Below, one piece after another: positions 35,461 through 45,412 of a stretch of DNA of 64,000 nt. The DNA comes from Veillonella sp. 3310. GTDB lineage: Bacteria; Bacillota; Negativicutes; Veillonellales; Veillonellaceae. Each line of letters begins with the position of its first letter. Position 1 is the first letter of the stretch. The notes under the pieces were generated by a model. It did no database searches and was not told the DNA's origin. It worked only from the letters and a program-made list of their open reading frames with translations. The stretch spans positions 310,001 through 374,000 of the forward strand of contig NZ_RQVJ01000001.1 in the NCBI RefSeq assembly GCF_003999875.1, read 5' to 3'. Position numbers and translations under genes: made by a program.

Positions 35461-38400
35461 TTACCATCCTTTTGTCGCAATACACATAACATTTAAAAAC
35501 CCTTCCCTAAACTGCCCCCAACTATATTTTTCATAAACCTCAAAGGCAAAAATTTTCCTACTTTTAGTTATGCCACATTTAATTACTGTTATATCTGTTT
35601 TACTATCATGGTGTTTTTGCCATCCAATTCTTTTTGTATCGTGCTGTGAACCAACCATCCATATTTCATCTTGTTTTGGCGCCTCCGGGTCGTTTACATG
35701 TCTTCCGCTTTCCCAATAAGGTCTATCACTCTCTATAACTACTTCCCATTTATCTATATTTAACACAATATATCTACATTCTTCAAAACTAAAGCCTTCT
35801 GGTACTGGTAATGGAGCTTTATTTCGCAAATTATATGTTTCAACCTTTAAAGCCGTAATTTCAAATCCTGATTTCCTAAACGATTGAGCGTCTATCGTTG
35901 CCCCTTTGATTACACCCTCGCTTGATACACTAAATGTGCCACTGGAGTTTTGTATCGTTGTACCAATGATCGTGCTACCTGTAATTGTGCCACCTGTCAA
36001 TGTGCCTACATTGGCAGTGATAGAACTCAGCGAATCTACCTTGATTTTATCTGCGGTTACCGCACTGGCCTGTAACATCTTGCTTGTAATGATGTCATCA
36101 TCAAACTTCGCTTTACCTGTTACATGAAGCAATTTGCCATCGATTCGTGTGCCTTCGGGTGATAAGTTGATACGAGATACAATCTCTTGACCAGTTAATG
36201 CTTTGTTCGCATTGGCAACCTTTAAATCAATAGAATTGGCAACTTGCGTAATTTGTGAATTCACACCTTGCAACCCATTAGCCACCTTAGAATCAATACT
36301 GCCCTCAAGCTGTGTAATCCTTGTAGATATGTTCTTGTTCGCATTACTTACTCGACTATCGATTGCACTATCTAGCTGTGTAATTCTCGTAGATAATCCA
36401 CTCGTTGCATTATTCACTTTACTGTCAATAGAATTTGATAATTGAGTGACTTGAGTATTCGTATACGCCTTACTATCTGCAATAGCTTTAGTGATTGCCC
36501 CATCTGTTTGTGTTAAATGGGTTTCAATACCTTTAATCTTATTCGTTACCGATGTGTTGACGGTATCGCTTAATTGGCTAATTTGTGTCGATACGCCACT
36601 TCGTACATCTTCTACCTTTTGATTAATCAAACTTTCTAACTGAACGACCTTACTTGAGATTTCACCTGTTTTGCTAGTGATAGCAGTCGTTATCTTATTG
36701 TCGATTTTAGACAAATCTGCAATCGCTTGGTTCACTCGTTGGTGCGTTTGTGTCGCCCACCTTGATGTAGTGTTGTAATTCGCCTCTAATGAACTGATTT
36801 TCTTACCCTGTTCAGTAAATTTACCATCAAACCCATCAATACGACTTCGCACTGCGTCAATTTCTCTAGCCTTAGCCTCTACAGCTTTAATGGCATCGTT
36901 TTGCCCTTTTAACAATTCGGGCGGTATTTCAGCCTTGACTGTGGCCAATTGTTCGCCACTTGTATCACCCTCGCCAAAGATGTCTACATAAGCGACTTTT
37001 ACCTTATGCACACCTGCATCTATTGGAATGAATATAGTGTTCGATGTTGATTGATACCTCTGAGCGTTTACATAAATATTGGCATGATGTGACCCACTCG
37101 GAATAGGAGAGTATGTAACGACTAACCCATTCATCGTAGTTTTAATTGTTACATCTGTAGGTGTTATTGGTTTAGGAACGTTATATTCCAACATAGCTGG
37201 AGCGGAGTAGCCTTTTACTGGATTATGAGCATACAAATATACCGTACCTTGTCTATTCTGTAACAAGCTAGAGGCAGTTGTATTGCTACTCTTTGCTAAT
37301 AATCCATCGTCATTACCTACTGCGGTATTCAATCTAACTTCGTAGAAATCAACATCTGCATTGGTTACTTCTCGCCAATTATAAATCGCTTGTTCAGCAA
37401 ATCGAATAGTGAACCCCTCGGGTGTATTCGGCTTATCGCTTTTCAATGCAATCTGTAACGACTTGACGATACCCTCGGAATAGTTCCCATTGATATCCTT
37501 AACCTGTAATTTCACATCATATGTTTTGCCTACTTCACATTGGCTTATCACGATTTGACCACTACCATCTCCGCCATAAATCCATTCGCTAATACCCTGT
37601 TCACGATACCATGCCACCACCGTGGATAAGGTTTTGAGGTTAGGCGGTGTAAACTTGGCCACCAAATCATACGCAATCGCTTTCCCACCTAATTGGCGGT
37701 ATTTATTCGACAAAGTAAACTCGCTAACCTCAGGAATAAAATACTCTTGAATGGTGTATTCGTATTGTTTAACTCTTGAGATGTCCTCTTGTTGGCCACC
37801 TAGATTATTGAGTGATGTAAACTTTGCATAAATTTTCTTACCTACATCTTGCTTACGGTATGTAATACGCATAAAAGCCTCGTCAAGACGGCTTAGCTTA
37901 TCCCCTGCACTATGACTGCCTATAGGCGTATTGAACTGCCCTCTAACAAGGTTATTCAGCGTTACAGTACCATCTGTATTGAGTGTAGCCGTTTCATAGG
38001 ATAAGCACTCACCATTGATATAGCAAACCGTGTTACCTCTCTCTGCGTCAATATGTGTACCACTTTTGAGCGTACCATTGACCATACGGATAATACACGA
38101 ATTACCATCACTTGCTAATGGACTTACTAACTTACCTATACGTGCCGTTGTGTTTAGCATTCCCATAGATTGGAAGTTCGCTGTCGGATCATCGCTCATC
38201 CACACTTCACACCCACCCCATTCTTGTGGCGTAGATACTCCTACCCATAATTCTTGCCCCTGTCCTACAACGTCAGCAGGTGGTTGAATGAATGTGGCGT
38301 CCAATATTGACTGAGCAGGCTTATTGTAATCTACGAATGGTCTTTCATTCTCATGCACATCATACTTAGTAGGTGCATACATGCCTGGTGGCTTACCAAT

Positions 38401-39627
38401 CGCCGTGATTTGTAATTCGCCGTCTTGTGCCTCTTGTACATCAGTAATTACCACGATTTGCTTATGCAATCCGCATGTGCTTTCCGTCAATGTCACTAAG
38501 TCGCCTGGTTCCAGTCTGCAAAATGCCCAATCCAATTTGAAAGAATACTGATTGCGTTCATATAGTCGTTTCATGGCTAACTGTTCCGCTAAATACATTG
38601 CTCTTGCTTTGGTATAGATGTAATGAGCGGAATAACTCGGAGCAGGTTTCATTCCGTTTCGTTGCACGTCTGCCAACACCTCGAATGTGACCGCCTCTTT
38701 CTCATAAGAATTAGCACGGTTAATGAACTCAACTGTTGCCGTGTTATAGCTTTCACTATTCGATTTGCGTTTGTACTCAACTAGTCGCCCATCACTACCG
38801 CTTAGGAAGTCATCTTCGGTTAGATCATATTGAATTTGTGAATATGGATTCCACGACTTTATCGGTTTGTCTGCCAACGGTACAATCTTGAGCCTGTCAT
38901 TGGACCAAAATAGGTAGCAATTACAGATGTCGGCAATATCCGATACGATTTGCTGTGCTTTCTGCGTCTTAGTTTCGGGCGGTGAACTAATCAGAATGTC
39001 CGCTTGACTACAATAGTTTCTAAAATTGTCAATCCCATCTATCGCCGTTTCTTCAATCCCTACAGATTTAAGCACATGAACGATATAATCAGCAGGATTG
39101 ACATCGACCCCATCACCTGTTTCTAATAGCTGTCCTTGTATCTCAAAATTGAATGTAGGCAAGCTAGCTCGTTCACCCATGTCAACCACTCCCGCCATGT
39201 AACATAAGCCACTATACGGCAATGCCCTATCGGGGTGTTTACTCACTGCATACGGCCATGGTGCTTGCCCTACTTCGCCCAAATAAGCTGTTAAGCCTAT
39301 TTTATCGTTCGGATACTGGTATGTTTCCTTATCAATCCATACCTTGCCAATCCGTTTTATCGGACCCTCACACAATCCAATTGCTACTGCCACGGTATAG
39401 GTATAAGAAATGCTTGTCGCTCGTTTCTTACCACCTTTACCCACACGTTGTGATGTTCGGTGTTCATGAGCCGTAAAATCTTCCCATTGGATAATATTGC
39501 CACTTAGTCGTGTAGTTCCTAATACCACTGGAACGACTTCGCCATAACTCGCACTATTAATTTGAAAGTCTGAAATTCTATCCGCTCTTGTGGTAATTCC
39601 ACCACCACGACCAAATAAACCGCCCAT
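35461..39627 (-). CDS. Tail tip / host-specificity protein (gpJ-like)
   Basis: 1388 residues, the largest phage gene. Residues 1-600 resemble the tail-tip hub of GTA/lambda-type phages (ISDFQINSASYGEVVPVVLG, GDLVTLTESTCGLHKQIVVI). Fibronectin-like segments follow (about 650-900). Next comes a coiled-coil region (about 910-1130) built of degenerate 22-residue repeats of the form ITQLxxSIDSKVxNA, and a DUF1983-like end (LLHVTGKAKFDDDIITSKM). The last 170 residues are probably the receptor-facing domain. It starts at the stop of the NlpC/P60 gene. Confidence 0.88.
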   Translation of the reverse strand: MGGLFGRGGGITTRADRISDFQINSASYGEVVPVVLGTTRLSGNIIQWEDFTAHEHRTSQRVGKGGKKRATSISYTYTVAVAIGLCEGPIKRIGKVWIDKETYQYPNDKIGLTAYLGEVGQAPWPYAVSKHPDRALPYSGLCYMAGVVDMGERASLPTFNFEIQGQLLETGDGVDVNPADYIVHVLKSVGIEETAIDGIDNFRNYCSQADILISSPPETKTQKAQQIVSDIADICNCYLFWSNDRLKIVPLADKPIKSWNPYSQIQYDLTEDDFLSGSDGRLVEYKRKSNSESYNTATVEFINRANSYEKEAVTFEVLADVQRNGMKPAPSYSAHYIYTKARAMYLAEQLAMKRLYERNQYSFKLDWAFCRLEPGDLVTLTESTCGLHKQIVVITDVQEAQDGELQITAIGKPPGMYAPTKYDVHENERPFVDYNKPAQSILDATFIQPPADVVGQGQELWVGVSTPQEWGGCEVWMSDDPTANFQSMGMLNTTARIGKLVSPLASDGNSCIIRMVNGTLKSGTHIDAERGNTVCYINGECLSYETATLNTDGTVTLNNLVRGQFNTPIGSHSAGDKLSRLDEAFMRITYRKQDVGKKIYAKFTSLNNLGGQQEDISRVKQYEYTIQEYFIPEVSEFTLSNKYRQLGGKAIAYDLVAKFTPPNLKTLSTVVAWYREQGISEWIYGGDGSGQIVISQCEVGKTYDVKLQVKDINGNYSEGIVKSLQIALKSDKPNTPEGFTIRFAEQAIYNWREVTNADVDFYEVRLNTAVGNDDGLLAKSSNTTASSLLQNRQGTVYLYAHNPVKGYSAPAMLEYNVPKPITPTDVTIKTTMNGLVVTYSPIPSGSHHANIYVNAQRYQSTSNTIFIPIDAGVHKVKVAYVDIFGEGDTSGEQLATVKAEIPPELLKGQNDAIKAVEAKAREIDAVRSRIDGFDGKFTEQGKKISSLEANYNTTSRWATQTHQRVNQAIADLSKIDNKITTAITSKTGEISSKVVQLESLINQKVEDVRSGVSTQISQLSDTVNTSVTNKIKGIETHLTQTDGAITKAIADSKAYTNTQVTQLSNSIDSKVNNATSGLSTRITQLDSAIDSRVSNANKNISTRITQLEGSIDSKVANGLQGVNSQITQVANSIDLKVANANKALTGQEIVSRINLSPEGTRIDGKLLHVTGKAKFDDDIITSKMLQASAVTADKIKVDSLSSITANVGTLTGGTITGSTIIGTTIQNSSGTFSVSSEGVIKGATIDAQSFRKSGFEITALKVETYNLRNKAPLPVPEGFSFEECRYIVLNIDKWEVVIESDRPYWESGRHVNDPEAPKQDEIWMVGSQHDTKRIGWQKHHDSKTDITVIKCGITKSRKIFAFEVYEKYSWGQFREGFLNVMCIATKGW

Positions 39628-40076
39628 TATTCCTGCTCCTTAAATCTATAAACCTTGCGTATACGGCTATTGCCTTTGCTATCGTAGAATATAACGTCAT
39701 CGCAATTAGATATAATCACACCCATATCCACATATGCGTGTATTACTTGGTTATCGCCAATATAGATGGCACCATGACTAATGCAACGCCCATATTGGTA
39801 AAGGATGAAATCGCCTACTTGTAAATCGTCAATATCGACCTCGTAGGCGACTAGTTCCATGTACTTCAAGAACTTATCTTCCGAACGGTGTAAATGCCAT
39901 TCGTTAGAATAATGCTCTATTCGCATATCTCCCTCGCCTATTAGGTTTGCATCAATCAGTACGCCTAACATCAGATGAGCACAATCCACTCCGTATTTCT
40001 TGGCCATACAATTGTCTACGTGTGGGGTACCCAACCACGTCAAAGCCTCTTTTGCTATTAACTCACCATTTGTCAT
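39627..40076 (-). CDS. NlpC/P60 tail-tip peptidoglycan hydrolase
   Basis: 149-residue cysteine peptidase of the tail tip, helping local cell-wall digestion during DNA injection. The nucleophile is Cys32 in KYGVDCAHL. His101 in CISHGAIYIGDN and a following polar residue complete the triad. Gene order DUF2460, DUF2163, NlpC/P60, J is the lambda K/GTA arrangement. It overlaps the upstream gene by 4 bases. Confidence 0.88.
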   Translation of the reverse strand: MTNGELIAKEALTWLGTPHVDNCMAKKYGVDCAHLMLGVLIDANLIGEGDMRIEHYSNEWHLHRSEDKFLKYMELVAYEVDIDDLQVGDFILYQYGRCISHGAIYIGDNQVIHAYVDMGVIISNCDDVIFYDSKGNSRIRKVYRFKEQE

Positions 40077-40924
40077 CGTACTGTCTCCTTTAACGGAACA
40101 TAAGGCGTTGCCCTATTTCTACTGAAATTATTAAACTTGGCTTTGCACGTGGCAGGTGTTTTATCGCAACCAGGGTAGATGTACGCCTCGTCCCCTACAC
40201 TTGGTTGAGCCTCTGATGGAGTTATAAAATAAATTCTCGATCCATCGTCTTTCATCACTTGCGTTGTTTGACCTACCAATGCACCGCTTACCCATTCGAT
40301 TCCACCAGCTGTATAGAATCCATTGTCATGGTTAATATTAATAACAACCGTGTTATGGTCTGGCACTTGTGTTACTACTACTCGTTTTCTGAAATCACGA
40401 ATATTTACGCCACATTCTTTGTCATACAACGTGTATGGGCATTGAGGATAATACCTGCGGTTTGGCCACTCTGTGTTGAGCTTTTGCACTACAGATTTGA
40501 CCTCTAGTTGTAGGGTTAATCCTCCGCCACTCTTTACCTCGGCTTGCCCTTGGAATAAATTCAAGCCACCAATGACCGTGCCACCATCTCCAAAGAATAC
40601 ACGAATCAAGCGAACTGTAGCACCATCAAAACCACCATTGTGTGCTACTGTCATGATAGGTACTCCGCCAATCGTGTCATTAGGTGCTGAGTGGATAGTC
40701 AATGTCAATTTGTCTACACTCACTTTGGAACTCGTCTTGATTTGAGTTCTTGTAATGATTGGCCCATCAACTCGGTACACCTTACCACCGTAGGCAACGT
40801 CTTTATCAGTGTCTGCATAGTAGTAAGATACGCCACTCTTCAAGCGAATATCATACAGATCACATGACATGAATTGCTTTGTATTGTTCAAATGCGTTTC
40901 TAATACATTACTTACATCTTTCAT
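40073..40924 (-). CDS. DUF2163/BR0599-type phage tail protein
   Basis: 283 residues. The N-terminal DUF2163 portion (CDLYDIRLKSGVSYYYADTD, VDKLTLTIHSAPND) is followed by the BR0599-type C-terminal region with NRRYYPQCPYTLYDKECGV, whose cysteines can bind metal or form the tail-hub contact seen in GTA proteins. It forms part of the distal tail/baseplate hub between DUF2460 and NlpC/P60 genes. Confidence 0.85.
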   Translation of the reverse strand: MKDVSNVLETHLNNTKQFMSCDLYDIRLKSGVSYYYADTDKDVAYGGKVYRVDGPIITRTQIKTSSKVSVDKLTLTIHSAPNDTIGGVPIMTVAHNGGFDGATVRLIRVFFGDGGTVIGGLNLFQGQAEVKSGGGLTLQLEVKSVVQKLNTEWPNRRYYPQCPYTLYDKECGVNIRDFRKRVVVTQVPDHNTVVININHDNGFYTAGGIEWVSGALVGQTTQVMKDDGSRIYFITPSEAQPSVGDEAYIYPGCDKTPATCKAKFNNFSRNRATPYVPLKETVR

Positions 40925-41490
40925 CGTACCGTCACCAATTTCATTTCTTTTGACTTCATAATATTCTTATACACCAGTTCAGCGGTAAAAGAATCTCCTG
41001 ATAACCGAACTTTCCAATAATACGTATAGTCCGCCGTTATCGTTGCATCCTGCGGTATCTCATCGCCTACACGCAAACGAATTTTGCCATTATCGACTTC
41101 GCACGGTCTTTCTTGGCCATTGACGTATAACTTTACATCGGTAATGTGGTTAATTGGTTCTAAATAATCCCCCCATCGGCGTAGTGCTTGCCATTCTCTA
41201 GTCGCTCCAGTTCCTAACTTGATACCCTTTTCGTGGTTATCCTCAGGATCCAACCATAAGAATGGCTCGAACCCACCTTTGACGGTGGCAAAGAATCCCA
41301 TCACCTGCTTATACTGTTCATCCGTTAAGTGAGCAAAGGATGTGTTGATTGTCCATTGCGGTAACTGCCATGTGGTCATAGTTCTTGCCTTACCACTACC
41401 TGCTGTTTTTGTAACCGTATTCCATTTTTGCATTTTCGTTGACTTCCAAGCCAATGATGTAATTTGTGGGAATATCTTCAACTTCTCCAT
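40921..41490 (-). CDS. DUF2460-type distal tail protein
   Basis: About 189 residues. The region FPQITSLAWKSTKMQKWNT followed by PQWTINTSFAHLTDEQYKQV and GGFEPFLWLDPEDN is characteristic of DUF2460, the GTA-like distal tail protein that links tube and hub. Start 41490 overlaps the tape-measure stop as TGATG, typical coupling; an ATG two codons earlier sits too close to the ribosome site. Confidence 0.85.
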   Translation of the reverse strand: MEKLKIFPQITSLAWKSTKMQKWNTVTKTAGSGKARTMTTWQLPQWTINTSFAHLTDEQYKQVMGFFATVKGGFEPFLWLDPEDNHEKGIKLGTGATREWQALRRWGDYLEPINHITDVKLYVNGQERPCEVDNGKIRLRVGDEIPQDATITADYTYYWKVRLSGDSFTAELVYKNIMKSKEMKLVTVR

Positions 41491-44400
41491 CACCATACCC
41501 CTACTTCTGTACCGAATTCACGTTCAGTATTCGCCGTGAATTGACGTAATACCTTACCGCCTGTATGTTCTAACCAACTACCGAATGAGTGAGCGTCAAT
41601 AGCACTCACATTCAATGTAATGTTGCTACCTCCACCATTCTCACGAATGCCCTCGCCTAATCGACTAAATACCGTATCAGATAATGGCAATACAGCCTCG
41701 GGATAATTACCTTCGCCAATCTCTGCAAATGTACGACCATATGCAAGCCCACCTGTGGCCATCTTCATTTTAGGTTGCACCATTCCACCGCTAACATCTA
41801 ATCGACCACTAAAGATACTGCCACCACCGAATGAACTCATGCTCGCCATTCCTGCCGATGCCGTTGTGTAAGCTGTCATCCCTGCGGTTGCACTAGCACC
41901 GAATGTGGCCATCGACATTTGTTGTGCTAACTGCGACCATACTGGTATTTGAGATTGAGCGGATGCAATACTTGCGGTTGCCTGCTGTGCTTGTAACGAT
42001 CTACCTAATACCATTTGTTTAACTTGTGCAGTCGCCCATTGTGCTACGTAATCCATAATTGATTTAAGCAACTCTTTTCCCAAATTTTGCAAGGCTTGAG
42101 TTAACGTCATCGTGCCTTGCAATAATCCGCTAATGCTATCTTTCAATGTGCCAACACCTGCCATGAGTGAATTATTCACCAATTCATCAAGGGAGAAATA
42201 TGATTCTTTCACCGCCTCAATATATTGGTTCATCAGTTCTTTCTTCATCTCATATGCATTTTGTTGTGCCACATATTCATCAGTGAGTGCGGTTTGTAAT
42301 GCCTCAAAGTTTTGCGTACGCAAAGCCTCTTGAATCGCAAACTCTGTTTCTGCACCAGTCCTTGCAATTTCAGCACGTTTTTTGTTAAATAACTCCAGCT
42401 GTGCCAACTCTTCTTGACGTTTGCGTTCAGAATACGTAATTCGTCCATCTTCGGACAATTCATAAGCGATATTTTGTTCTTTCAACGAATCAAGCCATAC
42501 TTTCTTGTCTCTATCCGTCTTTTCAGCAAAATCATCACTCATTTTTTGGTGTCTATTGGCAATCTCACGCATTGCCTCTGCGTGTTCTTGGTTCAATTTC
42601 TCAAACGGTGAAACGGATCCAGTAGAATCAGTGTTAGCAACCTTAATATTGAAAGCTACATCCATATCTCGAACTTCTTTTTGAATTTCTCTAATACGCT
42701 TAGCCTCTTCATATACTGCTTGCTCCCGCTTTTTCGCATACATCTGATTGAGCATGTTCAAATCTTCGTTGTAATGCACATTATTTTCTTTAGATTTATC
42801 GAGCTCTTCTAACTCTTTTATACGCCACGCCTCAACTTCATCAACTTTAGTGCCAAACATTTGGCGGTATGCGTCCTCCATCTGTTCATGAGCTCGTTTG
42901 GCTTCTTCAAGAGCTCTTTCTAGCTCTTTACTCTCATCCTTACCTTTGCCATGGCCACCACCATGACCTTTCTTTTGTTTTTTTGTATCAGTATCAGTTT
43001 CTGTATTAGTATCTGTATCAGTAGTGCCACCACCAGTGAATGCACTAGCCATATTACCAAATACTTCTTTCGTCTTATTCGCAAATCCCTCGGCATCGTC
43101 AGCAGATATTTCGCTAATCTCTCCAAATTTTCCAATATCTACATTGAGTACTTTGCTAATGACTCCACTAACACTATTGAATGCACTAGTTAGCTTGTTG
43201 ATAAAGCGAATAATCTGATTAATCGCCCATGTGACCGTATGCACAATGCTATTCCATATGCTACTCATGGTTGCCCCTAATCCCTCAGTCGCTATCTTTG
43301 GACCAATAAAAGCAGCCGCTAATGCTGCCAATAAAGCTACAAGGATTGGGATAGGATTCATACGCATTACTGCATTAAGAATACCTTGTGCCCCTGCCGT
43401 TGCTAATGTAGAGCTTCTAACCGCTACCATTAAGCCTTTCATGAACTGCATAGGCTTTACTACCGCCATAATGGCAAAACCTGTCGCAAACATGATGACT
43501 TTCAAAGCCATAATCGTGCCATTGTATGCCATTGTAGCTAATTGGCAGGTTTTCGTTACAGCAGTCATAGCCATCATTGCTACCTTTTGCACCGTCAATC
43601 CACTAGCAAATGCCATTGAGGCTATTCGTACCCCAACAAAATACCCTGCTAATCCAATCAACAATACGCCAAACGTCCTAATTGCTACTGATGGAGCTAC
43701 AAATATGCCATTTAAAACAGTGCCAACCATTTTAATATGAGCCACTGTGCCACTAATTACCGCCTTAATGCCTGCAAATGCTACTTTGACTAATGCAATC
43801 GCTCCTGTTGCAACAACTGCCATTCCTTGTATTGCAACACCTATACCATCTATAGCTGTTTTAAAATCTTCACTAGCCGTCATTGACGATAACTCTTCCA
43901 TGACAGGTTGAAAAGCTTGGAACATCGCATTGGATAGTTGTTGCCCCACTTCTTGGAATGTCATTGGCATTTCATTGAACTTGGCTTGTGTTTCATCTGC
44001 ACTATTAAATAATGCATTCTTAATGACCTCAGCAGTAATTGCACCCTCTGAACCTAACTCCTTCAACTGTCCGATAGGCACACCCATTTCTTGTGAGATA
44101 GCTTGAGCCAACATTGGTGCGTTTTCCATAATGGAATTAAACTCATCGCCTTGTAATCGACCTGCTGCCATTGCTTGCGTTAGCTGTGTCATTGCTGAAC
44201 TTACTTCATTAACATTCGCACCCGATAATTTGAACTGCATATTCAACTGTTCAACAAACCGAATCGCCTCATCATTCGATGTAAAACTATCTTTCGCTAA
44301 CATATTCAACTTGGCCACGCTATCAAGCATGTCAGTGTATGAACCTCTTGTTCTTTCGGAGGCTTGATATACTTTGTCCATAATGCTAGCCGTAGACTGT

Positions 44401-44669
44401 GAGCCGTCATTGATTAAATTAATACGTGCCTTGATGGCTGCGAACTTATCACTAACAGCAGTGGCTTTTGCTCCTACCTCTAGCACCTCTTGGCCAACCA
44501 GTGCAACACCTGCGACCATGCCTGCCATTGGCAACGCACTAAAGGCTTTTGAGACTATCGACCCCATGCGTTTTCCTAGTACGCTTTCAGCTTTATTGCC
44601 TACTTCTTGAATAGCTTGTTGTGCACCATCACTATTGCCACCAATTATGACTTTTATTTCCTCACGCAT
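41490..44669 (-). CDS. Tail tape measure protein
   Basis: 1059 residues. The N-terminal tape-measure domain is clear (about 70-260, with LNMQFKLSGANVNEVSSAM, LQGDEFNSIMENAPMLAQAI). A long hydrophobic stretch (about 270-480) with several membrane-like segments could form the DNA-injection channel. A coiled-coil/charged region (about 570-820) and a glycine-rich C-terminus follow. Length sets tail length, at roughly 1.5 angstrom per residue in other siphophages. It follows the frameshifted chaperones directly. Confidence 0.93.
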   Translation of the reverse strand: MREEIKVIIGGNSDGAQQAIQEVGNKAESVLGKRMGSIVSKAFSALPMAGMVAGVALVGQEVLEVGAKATAVSDKFAAIKARINLINDGSQSTASIMDKVYQASERTRGSYTDMLDSVAKLNMLAKDSFTSNDEAIRFVEQLNMQFKLSGANVNEVSSAMTQLTQAMAAGRLQGDEFNSIMENAPMLAQAISQEMGVPIGQLKELGSEGAITAEVIKNALFNSADETQAKFNEMPMTFQEVGQQLSNAMFQAFQPVMEELSSMTASEDFKTAIDGIGVAIQGMAVVATGAIALVKVAFAGIKAVISGTVAHIKMVGTVLNGIFVAPSVAIRTFGVLLIGLAGYFVGVRIASMAFASGLTVQKVAMMAMTAVTKTCQLATMAYNGTIMALKVIMFATGFAIMAVVKPMQFMKGLMVAVRSSTLATAGAQGILNAVMRMNPIPILVALLAALAAAFIGPKIATEGLGATMSSIWNSIVHTVTWAINQIIRFINKLTSAFNSVSGVISKVLNVDIGKFGEISEISADDAEGFANKTKEVFGNMASAFTGGGTTDTDTNTETDTDTKKQKKGHGGGHGKGKDESKELERALEEAKRAHEQMEDAYRQMFGTKVDEVEAWRIKELEELDKSKENNVHYNEDLNMLNQMYAKKREQAVYEEAKRIREIQKEVRDMDVAFNIKVANTDSTGSVSPFEKLNQEHAEAMREIANRHQKMSDDFAEKTDRDKKVWLDSLKEQNIAYELSEDGRITYSERKRQEELAQLELFNKKRAEIARTGAETEFAIQEALRTQNFEALQTALTDEYVAQQNAYEMKKELMNQYIEAVKESYFSLDELVNNSLMAGVGTLKDSISGLLQGTMTLTQALQNLGKELLKSIMDYVAQWATAQVKQMVLGRSLQAQQATASIASAQSQIPVWSQLAQQMSMATFGASATAGMTAYTTASAGMASMSSFGGGSIFSGRLDVSGGMVQPKMKMATGGLAYGRTFAEIGEGNYPEAVLPLSDTVFSRLGEGIRENGGGSNITLNVSAIDAHSFGSWLEHTGGKVLRQFTANTEREFGTEVGVW

Positions 44670-44926
44670 TAAATCTCACCTCCTGCGGTTGTCCATTCTT
44701 CAATGAATCGCTGTTCTTCTCGTTTCCTGTCTATTCTAGTTACTGGATGGAACGTTTCCACCACATCTTGAACCTTGATGTGCTTACCTTTTGCAATCTG
44801 CACGTTAGTAATCATGCACGCATAGTAGGCGTCTTTTACATCTTGCGTCTTAGTCGCCATCTTATGTGCCTCGACCAGATCCACGAAATCAAAGGGAACT
44901 AGTTCGTCTAGTTCCCTCGGTGTCAT
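44669..44926 (-). CDS. Tail assembly chaperone, T part of a G-T frameshift product
   Basis: The frame is 85 residues from MTPRELDELVPFDF but has no ribosome site. It stays open upstream for 27 further codons (LEGRDVAPLSIFEWIERVKP and on) up to the slippery site at 45007-45013 in the previous gene. A -1 shift there makes one 244-residue protein, as in lambda gpG-T, needed for loading the tape measure. It is therefore probably translated only as a fusion. Confidence 0.85.
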   Translation of the reverse strand: MTPRELDELVPFDFVDLVEAHKMATKTQDVKDAYYACMITNVQIAKGKHIKVQDVVETFHPVTRIDRKREEQRFIEEWTTAGGEI

Positions 44927-44981
44927 TCGTAAATATCCGTAACAAATTGGCTTGACTCGTTCTATCCATTCAAATATAGAT

Positions 44982-45013
44982 AGGGGAGCAACATCTCTCC
45001 CCTCTAGTTTTTT
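44982..45013 (-). other. Programmed -1 frameshift signal (slippery heptamer plus hairpin)
   Basis: The minus strand has A-AAA-AAC in phase at the end of the G-type gene (45007-45013), the stop TAG at 45004-45006, and immediately after it a 7-bp GC-rich stem AGGGGAG/CTCCCCT with an 8-base loop (44982-45003). The heptamer is the classic efficient bacterial and viral -1 slip sequence. The spacer is only 3 bases. Confidence 0.85.
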
Positions 45014-45402
45014 GATTCGGCTTCTGCCTCTTCCTCAGCGATTTTCTTTTCTACCGTAGGCGTTACCTCATTGGGGAATGCACTGTAGTAGGCCTTTTTC
45101 CCAAACACGCCACTCGCAAGCAATACTTTTACAGCCGTTTGAATAAAGTCGGTTAACTCATATTCTTCTGAATCAATCAACTCTTGAATCTTTTCTTCGT
45201 AAAAGTCTTGTGTACGTCTACCATTATCGATGTGTTGCATACCAATGATATACACATGGATCATATCGAATAGAGATAGATTGCCTGTTGACATCATACT
45301 CATGATAGGCTTACCAATCGCCGTTTCTAACTCTGCCAATCGCTTAACGTTGAAATAGATTGTTTCGTTTGCACCAAAATAGTTACAAGATAATACTTTC
45401 AT
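45004..45402 (-). CDS. Tail assembly chaperone, G part
   Basis: 132 residues between tail tube and tape measure genes, the conserved place for gpG-type chaperones, which coat the tape measure during tail assembly. The sequence is helical with an acidic C-terminus (KKIAEEEAEAESKN). The last codons contain the -1 slippery heptamer, so a minority product extends into the T frame. Confidence 0.88.
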   Translation of the reverse strand: MKVLSCNYFGANETIYFNVKRLAELETAIGKPIMSMMSTGNLSLFDMIHVYIIGMQHIDNGRRTQDFYEEKIQELIDSEEYELTDFIQTAVKVLLASGVFGKKAYYSAFPNEVTPTVEKKIAEEEAEAESKN

Positions 45403-45412
45403 TCATTCTCTC

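Noticed and set aside
43231-43740. Long plus-strand frame (169 codons) opposite the tape measure gene
   Set aside because: It is the complement of an Ala/Met-rich tape-measure region with no ribosome site or plausible protein signature.
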